Below the pieces are notes generated by a model, which searched no databases, was not told the DNA's origin, and worked only from the letters and a program-made list of their open reading frames with translations. Shown here piece by piece: positions 42,288-51,093 of a stretch of DNA of 64,000 nucleotides. A program made the position numbers and the translations under genes. Origin of the DNA: Comamonas endophytica (lineage in GTDB: Bacteria > Pseudomonadota > Gammaproteobacteria > Burkholderiales > Burkholderiaceae_C); assembly GCF_023634805.2 (NCBI RefSeq), contig NZ_CP106882.1:62001-126000 (forward strand). The letters are read 5' to 3'. The number at the start of each line of letters is the position of its first letter. The stretch's first letter is position 1.

Positions 42288-42860
42288 TTATGCTTGTGGG
42301 GTGCCGCAGCCCGTGCGCCAGGCGTCGACGCGGCGCACGATCTCGGCCAGGGGCAGCGTGGCGTCCACGCCGACCACGCCGGCCTCGGCATCGGGACGCT
42401 CGAGCGTGGCGAACTGGTTGGCCACCAGATCGGGCGAGAAGAAATGGCCGGGGCGCTGGCGCACGCGCTCGAGCGCGGTGGCGAAGCCCAGGTCCAGGAA
42501 GACGAAGCCCACGGCCGCATTCGGCAGGGCCTCGCGCAGGCGGTCGCGGTACTTGCGCTTCAGGGCCGAGCAGGTCAGCACCACGCCCGCTGCAGGCTTG
42601 GCCTGGGCCAGCAGCTGCGCCAGCTGCTGCAGCCAGTGCTCGCGGTCGTCGTCGGTGAGCGCGATGCCGGACTGCATCTTGCGCACGCTTTCGGGCGCGT
42701 GGTAGGCATCGCCTTCGTGCAGGGTCCAGCCCAGCGACGCGGCCAGCAGCTGGGCGACGCTGGACTTGCCGCAGCCGGAAACGCCCATGACCACCAGGGC
42801 GCAAAGCCCTGGCGGAGGCGAAATTTCTACGGGATCGGATTGTGGGATAGCGCTATCCAT
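42288..42860 (-). CDS. gntK: Gluconokinase
   Basis: A P-loop kinase that phosphorylates gluconate to 6-phosphogluconate, the substrate of Edd. It has Walker A GVSGCGKSS (about residues 26-34), HEGDAYHAPESVRKMQSGIAL, LTCSALKRKYRD and QRPGHFF. From the ATG at 42860 it has 190 residues. An ATG three codons earlier (42869) is also possible. With either start, an operator palindrome (42845-42858) lies inside the first codons. It heads the operon gntK-dctQMP-SDR-edd-eda. Confidence 0.93.
   Translation of the reverse strand: MDSAIPQSDPVEISPPPGLCALVVMGVSGCGKSSVAQLLAASLGWTLHEGDAYHAPESVRKMQSGIALTDDDREHWLQQLAQLLAQAKPAAGVVLTCSALKRKYRDRLREALPNAAVGFVFLDLGFATALERVRQRPGHFFSPDLVANQFATLERPDAEAGVVGVDATLPLAEIVRRVDAWRTGCGTPQA
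42845..42858. promoter_or_regulatory. LacI-type operator 1 at the gntK start
   Basis: GGATAGCGCTATCC is a perfect 14-base palindrome with the central CG of LacI-family sites. It overlaps codons 1-6 of gntK. The same 12-base core occurs at 42949-42960. Confidence 0.8.
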
Positions 42861-42948
42861 GAGGTGCATAAAAAAACGAGGTGGATGTTCCTCGCGGGGT
42901 CGAAGTGGCAAGACGCATCACGGGTAAACAGCAATGGAGCCTGGCTTG

Positions 42949-42960
42949 GATAGCGCTATC
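42949..42960. promoter_or_regulatory. LacI-type operator 2 near the regulator gene
   Basis: GATAGCGCTATC, identical in core to operator 1 and 103 bases from it centre to centre. It lies 38 bases before the regulator start. The spacing would suit DNA looping by a tetramer or separate control of both divergent promoters. Confidence 0.8.
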
Positions 42961-42998
42961 ATAAGCCCGACCTCTTCCACTGCCATCAGAACAAACCC

Positions 42999-44027
42999 TT
43001 GACCCAAGCACCGCGCCGCACGCGCCGCTCCAGCGGCCGCACCACCCTTGCCGACGTTGCCCGCCACGCCGGCGTGAGCCCGATCACCGTCTCCCGCGCA
43101 CTGCGCGGCGAGCGCGGCGTCGACCCCCAGCTGGTGCAGCGCGTGCAGGAAGCCGCGGACACCCTGGGCTATGTGCCCGACCCGGCGGCACGCGCGCTGG
43201 CCTCGCAGAAAAGCTCGCAGGTGCTGGTGCTGGTGCCGCTGCTGTCCAACGCATTGTTCGTCGACCTGCTGGAAGCCGTGCACCGCACGCTGTTTCCCGA
43301 GGGCTTCCAGCCGCTGATCGGCGTCACCCACTACGACAGCGCCGAAGAGGAGCTGCTGCTGCGCACCTACCTCCCGCACCGGCCTGCAGGCCTGCTGGTC
43401 ACGGGCTTCGACCGCAGCGACACCGCGCTGCAGCTCATTGCCCAGAGCGGCGTGCCCTGCGTGCACCTGATGGAGACCAGCGACTCGCCAGGCGTGGCCT
43501 GCGTGGGATTTTCCCAGACCGATGCCGGCGCGGCCATCACCCAGCACCTGCTGGACCGGGGCCGCAGGCGCATCGCGTTCTGCGGCGCGCAGCTCGACCC
43601 GCGCGTGCTGCAGCGCGCCGAGGGCTACCGCCGTTGCCTGCGCGCGGCCGGGCTGTACGACCCCGGGCTCGAACTGCTCAGCCCGGAGCGCTCGTCGATT
43701 GCATTGGGGGCGCGCCTTTTCGAGCAGATGCTGCAGCGCATGCCCGATATCGACGCGATTTTCTTTTGCAACGACGACATCGCCCAGGGCGGGCTGCTGG
43801 CTGCGCACCGCCTGGGCGTTGCGGTGCCTTCGCGCATCGCGGTGGCCGGCTTCAACGACCTGGCCGGCAGCGACCAGATGGTGCCGCCGCTCACCACCGT
43901 ACGCACCCCGCGCAGCGAGGTCGGGCGCGAAGGTGCCAGCATGCTGCTGGGGATGATGCGCGGCACGCCCGCGCCCGCGCAGTGCGTGCAGCTCGGTTAT
44001 GAGCTGATCGTGCGCGAAAGCACCTGA
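42999..44027 (+). CDS. gntR: LacI-family regulator of the gluconate cluster (GntR-like)
   Basis: A 342-residue LacI-type repressor. The headpiece TTLADVARHAGVSPITVSRALRG and hinge (PDPAARALASQKS) are followed by a sugar-binding core (VLVLVPLLSNALFVDLLEAV, FFCNDDIAQGGLLAA). It starts with TTG at 42999, because no ATG precedes the headpiece in frame. The gene is divergent from gntK with two palindromic operators between. By position it represses both sides until gluconate or its phosphate is present. This is the LacI-family GntR, not the FadR/GntR family. Confidence 0.9.
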   Translation: MTQAPRRTRRSSGRTTLADVARHAGVSPITVSRALRGERGVDPQLVQRVQEAADTLGYVPDPAARALASQKSSQVLVLVPLLSNALFVDLLEAVHRTLFPEGFQPLIGVTHYDSAEEELLLRTYLPHRPAGLLVTGFDRSDTALQLIAQSGVPCVHLMETSDSPGVACVGFSQTDAGAAITQHLLDRGRRRIAFCGAQLDPRVLQRAEGYRRCLRAAGLYDPGLELLSPERSSIALGARLFEQMLQRMPDIDAIFFCNDDIAQGGLLAAHRLGVAVPSRIAVAGFNDLAGSDQMVPPLTTVRTPRSEVGREGASMLLGMMRGTPAPAQCVQLGYELIVREST

Positions 44028-44214
44028 AGGGCCAGGCGCCGGCATGGGCCTCCATTGGCACCGACGCTCGCGCGGTCGCAGCGGACCACGCAGTGCGCGC
44101 CTCCCGCCGGCATGCCGGTGCTGGCTTGCACAATCCAATCAGCTGTCTATTTGAATGCTGCAATCGATATTTGCAGGCTATTTGTGCACGACGGCTTCGA
44201 TTTGGAGGTAAAGC

Positions 44215-45344
44215 ATGCCAATCCACCCCTGCCTTGCATGGGCGGCCAAGCTGGTGCCCAGCGGTTTCCCCGGTTGGCAGCAACCGCGGGCCGGCAAGGA
44301 GTATTGCGGCGGACGCGGATGCGTTCGGAAACGCCATGGTCGAGCCCGGCGCGCGTGCCTTCCCAGGCTTTGAGGTCCATCGATCGCTGACTCCCGCAGA
44401 GGCCCATCTGCATGGTATGCAGGCTTTCCGCGCCGGCTGGAACCAGGGGTTCGCCCATAGCTCGATCAAGATGCTGATCAGCGCCATCGGCGCGCCGCAG
44501 TTGCTCGAACATCTGGAGAATTTCAAGAGAAATACGCTTGAAGCGCAGGAAATTGCCGCTGCCGAGCAGTTCATCGGCATCATCCAACAGGCTTACCACC
44601 CGTCCGGCATGGTGGATACCGAGAGTTTCATCAACAGCCTGCAGCATCTCACGCCCTTCGATCAGTGCAACAGCCGGGGCAAATGGAACTTCCTGGTCAA
44701 AAGCGATCTGTTCACCCCGGAAAGGGAGCCAAGGCAATTCCTGCCGCTGTTCTGCGAACTGTTTCGCCTCGACACCCTTCCCGGCTGGTCTTTCGACATC
44801 GACGAGACCTACATCCATCAAGGCGAGGAACAGATCAACTACCCCATCAGGAACCGTTTCGAGATGTTTCAGTCGGTCGAGTTGGAGCCCAGGGCCCCTT
44901 TGGATCTGCGGCCCTTCGACCTGCAAAACGCCGTGGACCAGCTGCATGCCGATCAGCAGCGGCAGGTGAAGTGGGGCGAGGGCGACGCGCATTTCACCAC
45001 GGTGAAGGTGCGCCGGCAGGTGTGCATCGCGGATGTGGAGCAGTTCAAGCGCTTGACGCTCGGCCTGCCGCAGGGCAAGGCCGTGGTGATACCCGCTGGC
45101 TTTCCCGATTCCGTCACCCTCCCGGCCCCTCGATCGGAAGACCGGACGCAAGCTTGTGCTGACGCTTGCGCCCAAGGAGGTCGTGACGCTGAACATCCCG
45201 AACTACGGAGTCCACATCAGAAACCGCGAGGGGCAATGGCTGACCCACACCGACCGGAATGTCTCGCCCGATCACGCCCGGTTCGATGCGAATGTCGCCA
45301 GGCTCATCAACTTTGCCGTGATCGGCGTGGTGCCGGCACAGTGA
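44215..45344 (+). pseudogene. Tandem lipoprotein family, copy 1, frameshifted
   Basis: The ATG at 44215 follows GGAGG as in the two intact copies and gives MPIHPCLAWAAKLVPSGFP, which matches their signal peptides but lacks the lipobox Cys. The body (AHLHGMQAFRAGWNQGF, LKLLISAIG-like SIKMLISAIGAPQLLEHLE, LPGWSFDIDETYIHQGEE) is in another frame. After PDSVTLPA a second frameshift near 45125 leads to KLVLTLAPKEVVTLNIPNY and the normal end NFAVIGVVPAQ. At least two frame changes make it a pseudogene. Its family is unknown. Confidence 0.8.
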
Positions 45345-45555
45345 TTTTCCGGCCGCTGCGGCAGGGCCATGGCGCAGTGCGCCGGCATGGGCATCGGCGG
45401 GCGCCGACGGTGGCGCGGTAGCAGCCGGCCGTTGCAGATATGCGCCTTGCTGGCATGCATATTCCAGCCCCGGCAGTTCAATGGAGGTGACCGACCGCAT
45501 ACAGCATGCTTGCCGGTTGCCTGTTGCCCAACCGCTGTTGCCCTGGAGGTTCCAC

Positions 45556-46809
45556 ATGATGTCCCACCAACGTTTGCAATGGAGCGCCATGTTCGTGGCT
45601 GTCGGCATGCTGGCTGGCTGCGGCGGTGGCGGCGGCAGTGACGAATCGGCCGCCGGACTGACTGCCGTGGAAAAACCGCCCGCCGCCGCGGCAACGCCGA
45701 CAACGCCGGTAGCGCCACCAACGCAAGCGGCACCTGCGACGCCCGCAACGCCCGCAGCGCCGGCTGCGCCAGCAACGCCGTCAGCGGACAAGCCGCCTCC
45801 GGGATCGGCACCTCCGGCATTGGCGAACAATGCAGGTCAGGACGCGAAGAAAGCCATTGATCCCGAAGACTTCCACCGTCATCCAATGAACGGCTTCGAC
45901 GCCTGGGGCTACAGCTATGCAAATGCCCCCCTGAAGCTGCTGATAAGCGCGGTCGGGCCGAAGCCGTTGCTCGATCACCTCGAGAGTTTCAAAAAAGCTG
46001 CCAGGAATTCAGAGGAAAGCGCGGCCGCGAGCCGGTTCATCGATCTCATCCACGCCGCATACCGCAACTCGAAGCCCGTCGACACGAAGGGGTTCATCAC
46101 AGGCTTGCAGAACCTCGCGCCTTTCAACAAGCGCGATGCTGCGGGCGAGCTCGAATTCAAGCTCGACACCGAGTCGTACCTGAGGCACAAGGATCCGGCA
46201 AAGTTCCTGTCGTTGCTCGCAGAGGCGTTTCGTTTCGACACCTTTCCCGGCTGGTCTTTTGACGTCGATGAGACCTATGTGCACCACGGGCAGGAGCGCC
46301 CCCACCAAGTCGCCAGGAACAGCTTCCAGATGTTCCAGCCGGTACGGCTGAGCGAGGTCAAACCTGCGGACTATGCGAGTTTCAGCCTGCAGAAATTGGT
46401 CGACCTTCTGTATGCCGAAGCACAGGCACAGGTGAAGTGGAACGAGGGCGACGCAAATCCCACCACCGTGAAACTGCGCAGGCAGCCCAGCATTGCGGAT
46501 GCGCAAGTGTTCAAGCGCCTGACCATTCAAGTGCAGGGACCTGCCGGACGACCGTTGACGATTTTCCTGGCCGATTCCGTCACGCTTGCCGTTATCGACC
46601 GGAAAACCCAACAGAGGGTAGTGCTCACAATGGCTCCACGGGAAGCGCTCATGTGGAGCCACTCCCGCTATGTCGTTCGCATCAGGAACGAGCACGGAAA
46701 GTGGATGACGCACGATGACAGCTTCGTATCCGAGATGGGCCCCGGTGACATGGGGGATCAAGTCGAGCTGCTCAACTTCGCCGTGACACACATTGCACCG
46801 GCCCCCTGA
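45556..46809 (+). CDS. Tandem lipoprotein family, copy 2
   Basis: A 417-residue lipoprotein with lipobox GMLAGC (Cys22), followed by a Thr/Ala/Pro linker (about residues 40-95). A large domain follows: EDFHRHPMNGFDAWGYSYAN, LKLLISAVGPKPLLDHLESFKK, FRFDTFPGWSFDVDETYVHHG, SFQMFQPVRLSEV, TTVKLRRQPSIADAQVFKRL, YVVRIRNEHGKWMTHDDS. I do not recognise the domain. GGAGG stands six bases before the ATG. It is closely related to copies 1 and 3, from tandem duplication. It is likely anchored in the outer membrane facing the periplasm or the surface. Confidence 0.8.
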   Translation: MMSHQRLQWSAMFVAVGMLAGCGGGGGSDESAAGLTAVEKPPAAAATPTTPVAPPTQAAPATPATPAAPAAPATPSADKPPPGSAPPALANNAGQDAKKAIDPEDFHRHPMNGFDAWGYSYANAPLKLLISAVGPKPLLDHLESFKKAARNSEESAAASRFIDLIHAAYRNSKPVDTKGFITGLQNLAPFNKRDAAGELEFKLDTESYLRHKDPAKFLSLLAEAFRFDTFPGWSFDVDETYVHHGQERPHQVARNSFQMFQPVRLSEVKPADYASFSLQKLVDLLYAEAQAQVKWNEGDANPTTVKLRRQPSIADAQVFKRLTIQVQGPAGRPLTIFLADSVTLAVIDRKTQQRVVLTMAPREALMWSHSRYVVRIRNEHGKWMTHDDSFVSEMGPGDMGDQVELLNFAVTHIAPAP

Positions 46810-46821
46810 AGGAAATGGCGC

Positions 46822-47412
46822 ATGGCTCTCGCAGAGAACAACGCTGTCCCTGCGCGTTCTCCGCGAGACCGAGCCATGCGCCTGCACGTCACCGGTGCCT
46901 GTGGATCCGGCACTTCCACGCTGGGCCGGGCGCTTGCCATGGAGCTTGGCGCAGCGTTCATCGAGGCCGACGATATCTTCTGGCAGCCCTCCGACCCGCC
47001 CTTTCAGATCATCCGCCCGGCCTGGCAGCGGTGCGCGTTGCTGCTGACGGCGTTTGCGCGCCACCCGGCCAGCGTGGTGTCGGGCTCGGTCTACGCCTGG
47101 GGTCCCGAAGTGGAGGATGCGTTCGACGGCATCGTGTTTCTCTATGTCGACACCGCGCTGCGCGTGCAGCGCCTGCGAGCCCGTGAACAGGCACTGTACG
47201 GCAAGGTGATCCCCGAATTCATCGAATGGGCGGCGCAGTACGACACCGGCCCACCGCGCGGGCGCAGCCTGGCGCGGCAGCGCGCATGGCTAGCGGCGCG
47301 CAGCTGTCCGGTGCTGCGGCTCGAAGGCGATATGTCGACCGGGCAGCGGCTGGCGCACATACGCCAATGGCTGCAGGCCCCAGGCGGGCCACGTGTGCCT
47401 GCGCGGCCATGA
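46822..47412 (+). CDS. P-loop NTPase, adenylate kinase-like
   Basis: A 196-residue protein with Walker A GACGSGTST (about residues 25-33), EADDIFW and a C-terminal helix region. Single-domain proteins of this type are annotated as adenylate kinase-like or shikimate kinase-like NTPases of unknown substrate. GAAGGA precedes the ATG at 46822; an ATG at 46876 directly before the P-loop is the alternative. It sits between copies 2 and 3 of the lipoprotein family and starts 12 bases behind copy 2, so it may be co-transcribed. Confidence 0.75.
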   Translation: MALAENNAVPARSPRDRAMRLHVTGACGSGTSTLGRALAMELGAAFIEADDIFWQPSDPPFQIIRPAWQRCALLLTAFARHPASVVSGSVYAWGPEVEDAFDGIVFLYVDTALRVQRLRAREQALYGKVIPEFIEWAAQYDTGPPRGRSLARQRAWLAARSCPVLRLEGDMSTGQRLAHIRQWLQAPGGPRVPARP

Positions 47413-47604
47413 AACAAGGGCTGTGCACGATCCCAAGCCAGTGGCCGCCGACGGCCGGATGGTCGGGGCCGTCCGCGCCCTGGGGGCAACTGGAGGGCAT
47501 GCGTGTGGACGCTCTCGAAGTTCAATGGCGGTGAGAGCCAGATACGCCAGCAATATCTGCTGGGTATAGGGTGCGCGCCAACCGTTATGCCAGGAGGTCC
47601 AGAC

Positions 47605-48744
47605 ATGTCGACCAACCAACGCCTGCCATGGGGCGCCCTGCTCGTGGCAACCGGCATTCTCGCCGGATGCGGCGGGGGATCAGGAGGCGACGGCGATACG
47701 CCGCTGCAAACGATCACGGGCCCCACCCGGCCCTCGGGATTCATATCTCCCAATGTGACCATCACCGTGGGCGCCGACGCGGCCAGGCCCACCGCTCCCG
47801 AAGACTTCCACCGCCATCAGATGAATGGCTTCCGTGCCTGGCGCTTGGACTATGCCAATGCATCGCTCAAGCTGCTGATCAGCGCCATTGGACCCAAACC
47901 CCTGCTGGACCACCTGGAAAACTTCAGGAAAACTGCCAGGACTCCAGAGGAAAGCGGCGCCGCCGCACAGTTCATCGATCTCATCCACAAGGCCTACACT
48001 GCCGACGCGAGTGTGGACACCGAAGCATTCATCCTCGGTCTTCAAGAGCTTGCACCCTTCAACAAGCGAAATGCTGCGGGCGACTCGGAGTTCAAGCTTC
48101 GAAGCGATTTCCCGTTCACGCAGCAGGATCCGGAAAGATTCCTGCCGCTGATCTCGCAATTGTTCCGCCTGGACACCCTGCCGGGGTGGTCTTTCGATAT
48201 CGACGAGACCCATATCCACCAAGGACAGGAGCGCGCGCAGCGCAGTGCGAGGAACAGTTTCCAGATGTTCCAGCCAGTCCAGCTGAACCGGGTGAAATCC
48301 GAGGACCTCAAGGCATTCAAGCTGCAGACCCTCGTGGATTTGCTGCATGCGGACCAGGAAGCGCTGGTGAAGTGGAACGACGCCGACGCGCAAGCCACCG
48401 CAGTGAAGGTGCGCAGGCAGGTAAGCATTCCCGATGTGGAAAATTTCAAGCGTTTGACCATCTGGCTGCAGGGCCAAACGTCCGAAAACACCTCGTACTC
48501 CTTGAACGATACGGCCACGCTCCCGGCCATCGACCAGAAAACCAAGCAGAAGATAGTGCTGACGCTGGCAGCCAAGGAAGCGGTCATGTGGAGTGGCACG
48601 CGCTACGTCATCCGCATCAAGGACGACGAGGGGTGGTGGATCAAGCATGACGACAGCTTCGTGTCCCCTGCGGGCGCTGGTGACGACAAGCATGCTGCAA
48701 CGCTGATCAACTTCGCCGTGACCAACGTTGCGCCTGCGCCCTGA
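47605..48744 (+). CDS. Tandem lipoprotein family, copy 3
   Basis: A 379-residue lipoprotein with lipobox GILAGC (Cys22) and a shorter linker than copy 2. The same domain follows: EDFHRHQMNGFRAWRLDYAN, LKLLISAIGPKPLLDHLENF, FRLDTLPGWSFDIDETHIHQG, SFQMFQPVQLNRV, TAVKVRRQVSIPDVENFKRL, YVIRIKDDEGWWIKHDDS. GGAGG lies seven bases before the ATG. The upstream DNA also resembles that of copy 2 (AGTTCAATGG then GGTGA), so the duplication included the leader. Function unknown. Confidence 0.8.
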   Translation: MSTNQRLPWGALLVATGILAGCGGGSGGDGDTPLQTITGPTRPSGFISPNVTITVGADAARPTAPEDFHRHQMNGFRAWRLDYANASLKLLISAIGPKPLLDHLENFRKTARTPEESGAAAQFIDLIHKAYTADASVDTEAFILGLQELAPFNKRNAAGDSEFKLRSDFPFTQQDPERFLPLISQLFRLDTLPGWSFDIDETHIHQGQERAQRSARNSFQMFQPVQLNRVKSEDLKAFKLQTLVDLLHADQEALVKWNDADAQATAVKVRRQVSIPDVENFKRLTIWLQGQTSENTSYSLNDTATLPAIDQKTKQKIVLTLAAKEAVMWSGTRYVIRIKDDEGWWIKHDDSFVSPAGAGDDKHAATLINFAVTNVAPAP

Positions 48745-48854
48745 GATCCATCAGCGCTGCCGCCGGCGCCGGCATGGCCGCTGCAGACGCCTGAACTTCG
48801 GCGCCGTGCCGCGCTCGGCATATGCCGGTACCATCGGCATGCACAGACCTCACG

Positions 48855-50021
48855 CTACGGGCGGTGCCCCTCTGCCGTCTCCGGCACAACCCCCACATAA
48901 CGCCCGCGCGGCCGGATCACCTGCGCCACCTGCAACTGCTCCAGGCTGTGCGCCAGCAGGCCGATGCTGCGCGCCGTGGCAAACAGGCTGAAGGCGGCGT
49001 CCGGGGGCAGCCGGTGGTGCGCCACCAGCGCCGCGAGCGCCACGTCTATATTGGGCTGCAGCCCGGTCAGCACGCTCACCTGCCCGATGAAGCGCGCGAT
49101 CACCGGCGGCGGCTCGAACAGCGCCAGCAACGCCGCGGCGCGCGGGTCGCCATCGGGATAGATGTGGTGCCCGAAGCCGGCAAACGCAAGGCCGCTGGAC
49201 AGATGGTTTTCCAGCACCTGGTCCGCACCCAGGCGCTCCACCTCGCTGAACAGCGCCTGCACCCGCCCCGAGGCATCGCCATGCAGCGGGCCGGAAAGCG
49301 TGGTCAACCCGGCCAGCAGGCAGGCGGGCAGCGAGGCGCCCGTCGAGGCCGTGATGCGCGACACAAAGGCCGAGCTGGTCAGCTCGTGATCGACCAGCAG
49401 CACCATGGCCGTGCGCAGCAGCTCGGCCACCCGGGCCGGCTGTTTCCACCCCTTGGCAAAGCGCAGATGCAGGGGCTGGCCCGCCGGCGCGGCGCCAAAC
49501 GCATCGGCCAGTTGGCCCACCAGGCCCTGGGCCTCGGCATGGAGCACGCGGGTCAGGCGCCCGCGCGTGGAATGGCCGCTGGCCGCCAGTCCGGCCAGCA
49601 CGGTGAAGGCGGCCTCCCGCCCGGCTTTGCCCGAACGCCGCGGCGCAGGGGCCACGCCGAAGTCCACGGCCTGTTCGGCGCCCCAAAGCAGCTGCGCCAC
49701 CTCCTCCAGCGTGGCCGAACGGGCCAGGCCGACCGCATCCTGTCCGCGGTAATACGGGCGGCCGCGTGCAAAGGTGCACAGGGCCGTCGGGATACTGGGC
49801 TCGGCGCCAAAAAGCGTGTTGGCGGCCACTGTCTCGTGCTTGCGGCCCGCCTCCTTGCGCTTTGCCAGGCCGGCCACGTCCTCGGCGCGGTACAGGCTGC
49901 GGCGCGTATCGGCCGCATCGGGCATCACTTCGATCTTGCCGCGGCTGACATAGGCGTACACGGTCTGCGGCTGCACGCCCAGCCGGGCGCATGCCTCTTT
50001 CATCGAGATCCAGGAAGCCAT
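48855..50021 (-). CDS. Citrate synthase-family protein with N-terminal HTH
   Basis: A 388-residue protein. The first 55 residues form a MerR/excisionase-like helix-turn-helix (MKEACARLGVQPQTVYAYVSRGKI). The rest is a shortened citrate synthase fold with YRGQDAVGLARSATLEEVAQLLWG, a His/Gly active-site loop LSGPLHGDASG and FGHHIYPDGDPRAAAL. It may be a (methyl)citrate synthase tied to DNA binding, or a sensor that uses the fold to bind acyl-CoA or a keto acid. It is divergent from a catabolic operon, so a regulatory role there is plausible. Confidence 0.85.
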   Translation of the reverse strand: MASWISMKEACARLGVQPQTVYAYVSRGKIEVMPDAADTRRSLYRAEDVAGLAKRKEAGRKHETVAANTLFGAEPSIPTALCTFARGRPYYRGQDAVGLARSATLEEVAQLLWGAEQAVDFGVAPAPRRSGKAGREAAFTVLAGLAASGHSTRGRLTRVLHAEAQGLVGQLADAFGAAPAGQPLHLRFAKGWKQPARVAELLRTAMVLLVDHELTSSAFVSRITASTGASLPACLLAGLTTLSGPLHGDASGRVQALFSEVERLGADQVLENHLSSGLAFAGFGHHIYPDGDPRAAALLALFEPPPVIARFIGQVSVLTGLQPNIDVALAALVAHHRLPPDAAFSLFATARSIGLLAHSLEQLQVAQVIRPRGRYVGVVPETAEGHRP

Positions 50022-50047
50022 GGGAAAACACCTATGCTTTATATGTG

Positions 50048-50083
50048 TTGATTTTATACATCAATATTGACCCGTTTATCAAT
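50048..50083. promoter_or_regulatory. AT-rich divergent control region with inverted repeats
   Basis: TTGAT-N7-ATCAA (50048-50064) and ATTGA-N8-TCAAT (50066-50083) stand side by side between the HTH-citrate synthase gene and the dehydrogenase operon. They are candidate binding sites for the HTH of the adjacent protein. Confidence 0.45.
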
Positions 50084-50129
50084 GGTTAACTAGGATGCAT
50101 TCACTGCTGAAACAACCTGGTCCCGAACG

Positions 50130-51083
50130 ATGAAGCCCCATGTGCTGCAACTCAATCCCATCCTGATCCCGTCCATCAACGAGGAGTTGGCGTCGCTCTA
50201 CACAATGCACAAGTTCTATGAGCTGGCGGCCCAGCAGGCCTGGCTGGTGGAGCATGGCGAGCACATTGACGCCGTGATCACCGGCGGGCATACCGGCATT
50301 TCCCAGGCCATGCTGGCGCAACTGCCGGCCCTCAAGATCGTGGCGATCAACGGCGTCGGCACCGATGCAGTGGACCTCGCCTACTGCCGCAGCCGCGGCC
50401 TGCCGGTCACCGCCACGCTGGGGGCGCTGACCGAGGATGTGGCGGATCTGGCTATCGGCCTGCTGATTGCCGCCTGCCGCAACCTGTGCGCCGGCGACCG
50501 CTTCGTGCGCGATGGCCAGTGGGAGCTGTATCCCCATCCCAGCGCCATTCCGCTGGCACGGCGCTTCAGCGGCATGCGCGTGGGCATCGTCGGCATGGGC
50601 CGCGTGGGCCGCGCCGTGGCGGTGCGGGCCGCGGCCTTTGGCTGCGAGATCCGCTACACCGACCTGCAGGCGATGAACGACATCGCGCACCCCTTCGTGC
50701 CCGATCTCATCGAACTGGCAAAGGGCTCGGACGCGCTGGTGCTGTGCGCGGCCGCGGACAAGGCCGAAGGCATCGTCGATGCGGCGGTGCTCGACGCGCT
50801 CGGGCCGCGCGGCTTTCTGGTCAATGTCGCGCGCGGGCGCCTGGTCAACGAGGCCGATCTGAGTGCGGCCATCACTGCAGGACGCATCGCCGGCGCGGGC
50901 CTGGATGTGTTTGTCGACGAGCCGCGCGTGCCGCTGGCGCTGCGCGAATCCGACGCCGTGACGCTGCAGGCGCACCGCGCCAGCGCCACCTGGGAGACGC
51001 GCACCGCGATGGGCGAGATGGTGCTGGCCGGCATTGCCCAGGCGCTGGCCGGCGAGCGCCCGGCCATGAGCCTGACCACCTGA
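50130..51083 (+). CDS. D-2-hydroxyacid dehydrogenase
   Basis: A 317-residue NAD(P)-dependent dehydrogenase. The catalytic half has ALKIVAINGVGTDAVDL. The cofactor motif is VGIVGMGRVGRAVAV, and active-site residues are Arg in VNVARGRLV, Glu in DVFVDEPR and His in TLQAHRASAT. It resembles hydroxypyruvate/glyoxylate reductases. It is the first gene of a four-gene plus-strand operon (dehydrogenase, FAH hydrolase, SDR, Bug binding protein), probably for breakdown of an aromatic or sugar-derived acid. Confidence 0.87.
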   Translation: MKPHVLQLNPILIPSINEELASLYTMHKFYELAAQQAWLVEHGEHIDAVITGGHTGISQAMLAQLPALKIVAINGVGTDAVDLAYCRSRGLPVTATLGALTEDVADLAIGLLIAACRNLCAGDRFVRDGQWELYPHPSAIPLARRFSGMRVGIVGMGRVGRAVAVRAAAFGCEIRYTDLQAMNDIAHPFVPDLIELAKGSDALVLCAAADKAEGIVDAAVLDALGPRGFLVNVARGRLVNEADLSAAITAGRIAGAGLDVFVDEPRVPLALRESDAVTLQAHRASATWETRTAMGEMVLAGIAQALAGERPAMSLTT

Positions 51084-51093
51084 GCCTGCGGAC

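Noticed and set aside
46822..46875. Reading the first 18 codons of the P-loop gene as a fusion with copy 2
   Set aside because: Copy 2 ends at a clear stop at 46807-46809, so the proteins are separate. The extension is only an alternative start.
44800..48200. HAD phosphatase motif DxDxT in the lipoprotein family (FDIDETY)
   Set aside because: The motif lies mid-protein, and no further HAD motifs (Thr/Ser, Lys, second Asp pair) or Rossmann pattern follow. It is probably coincidence, so no phosphatase function is claimed.
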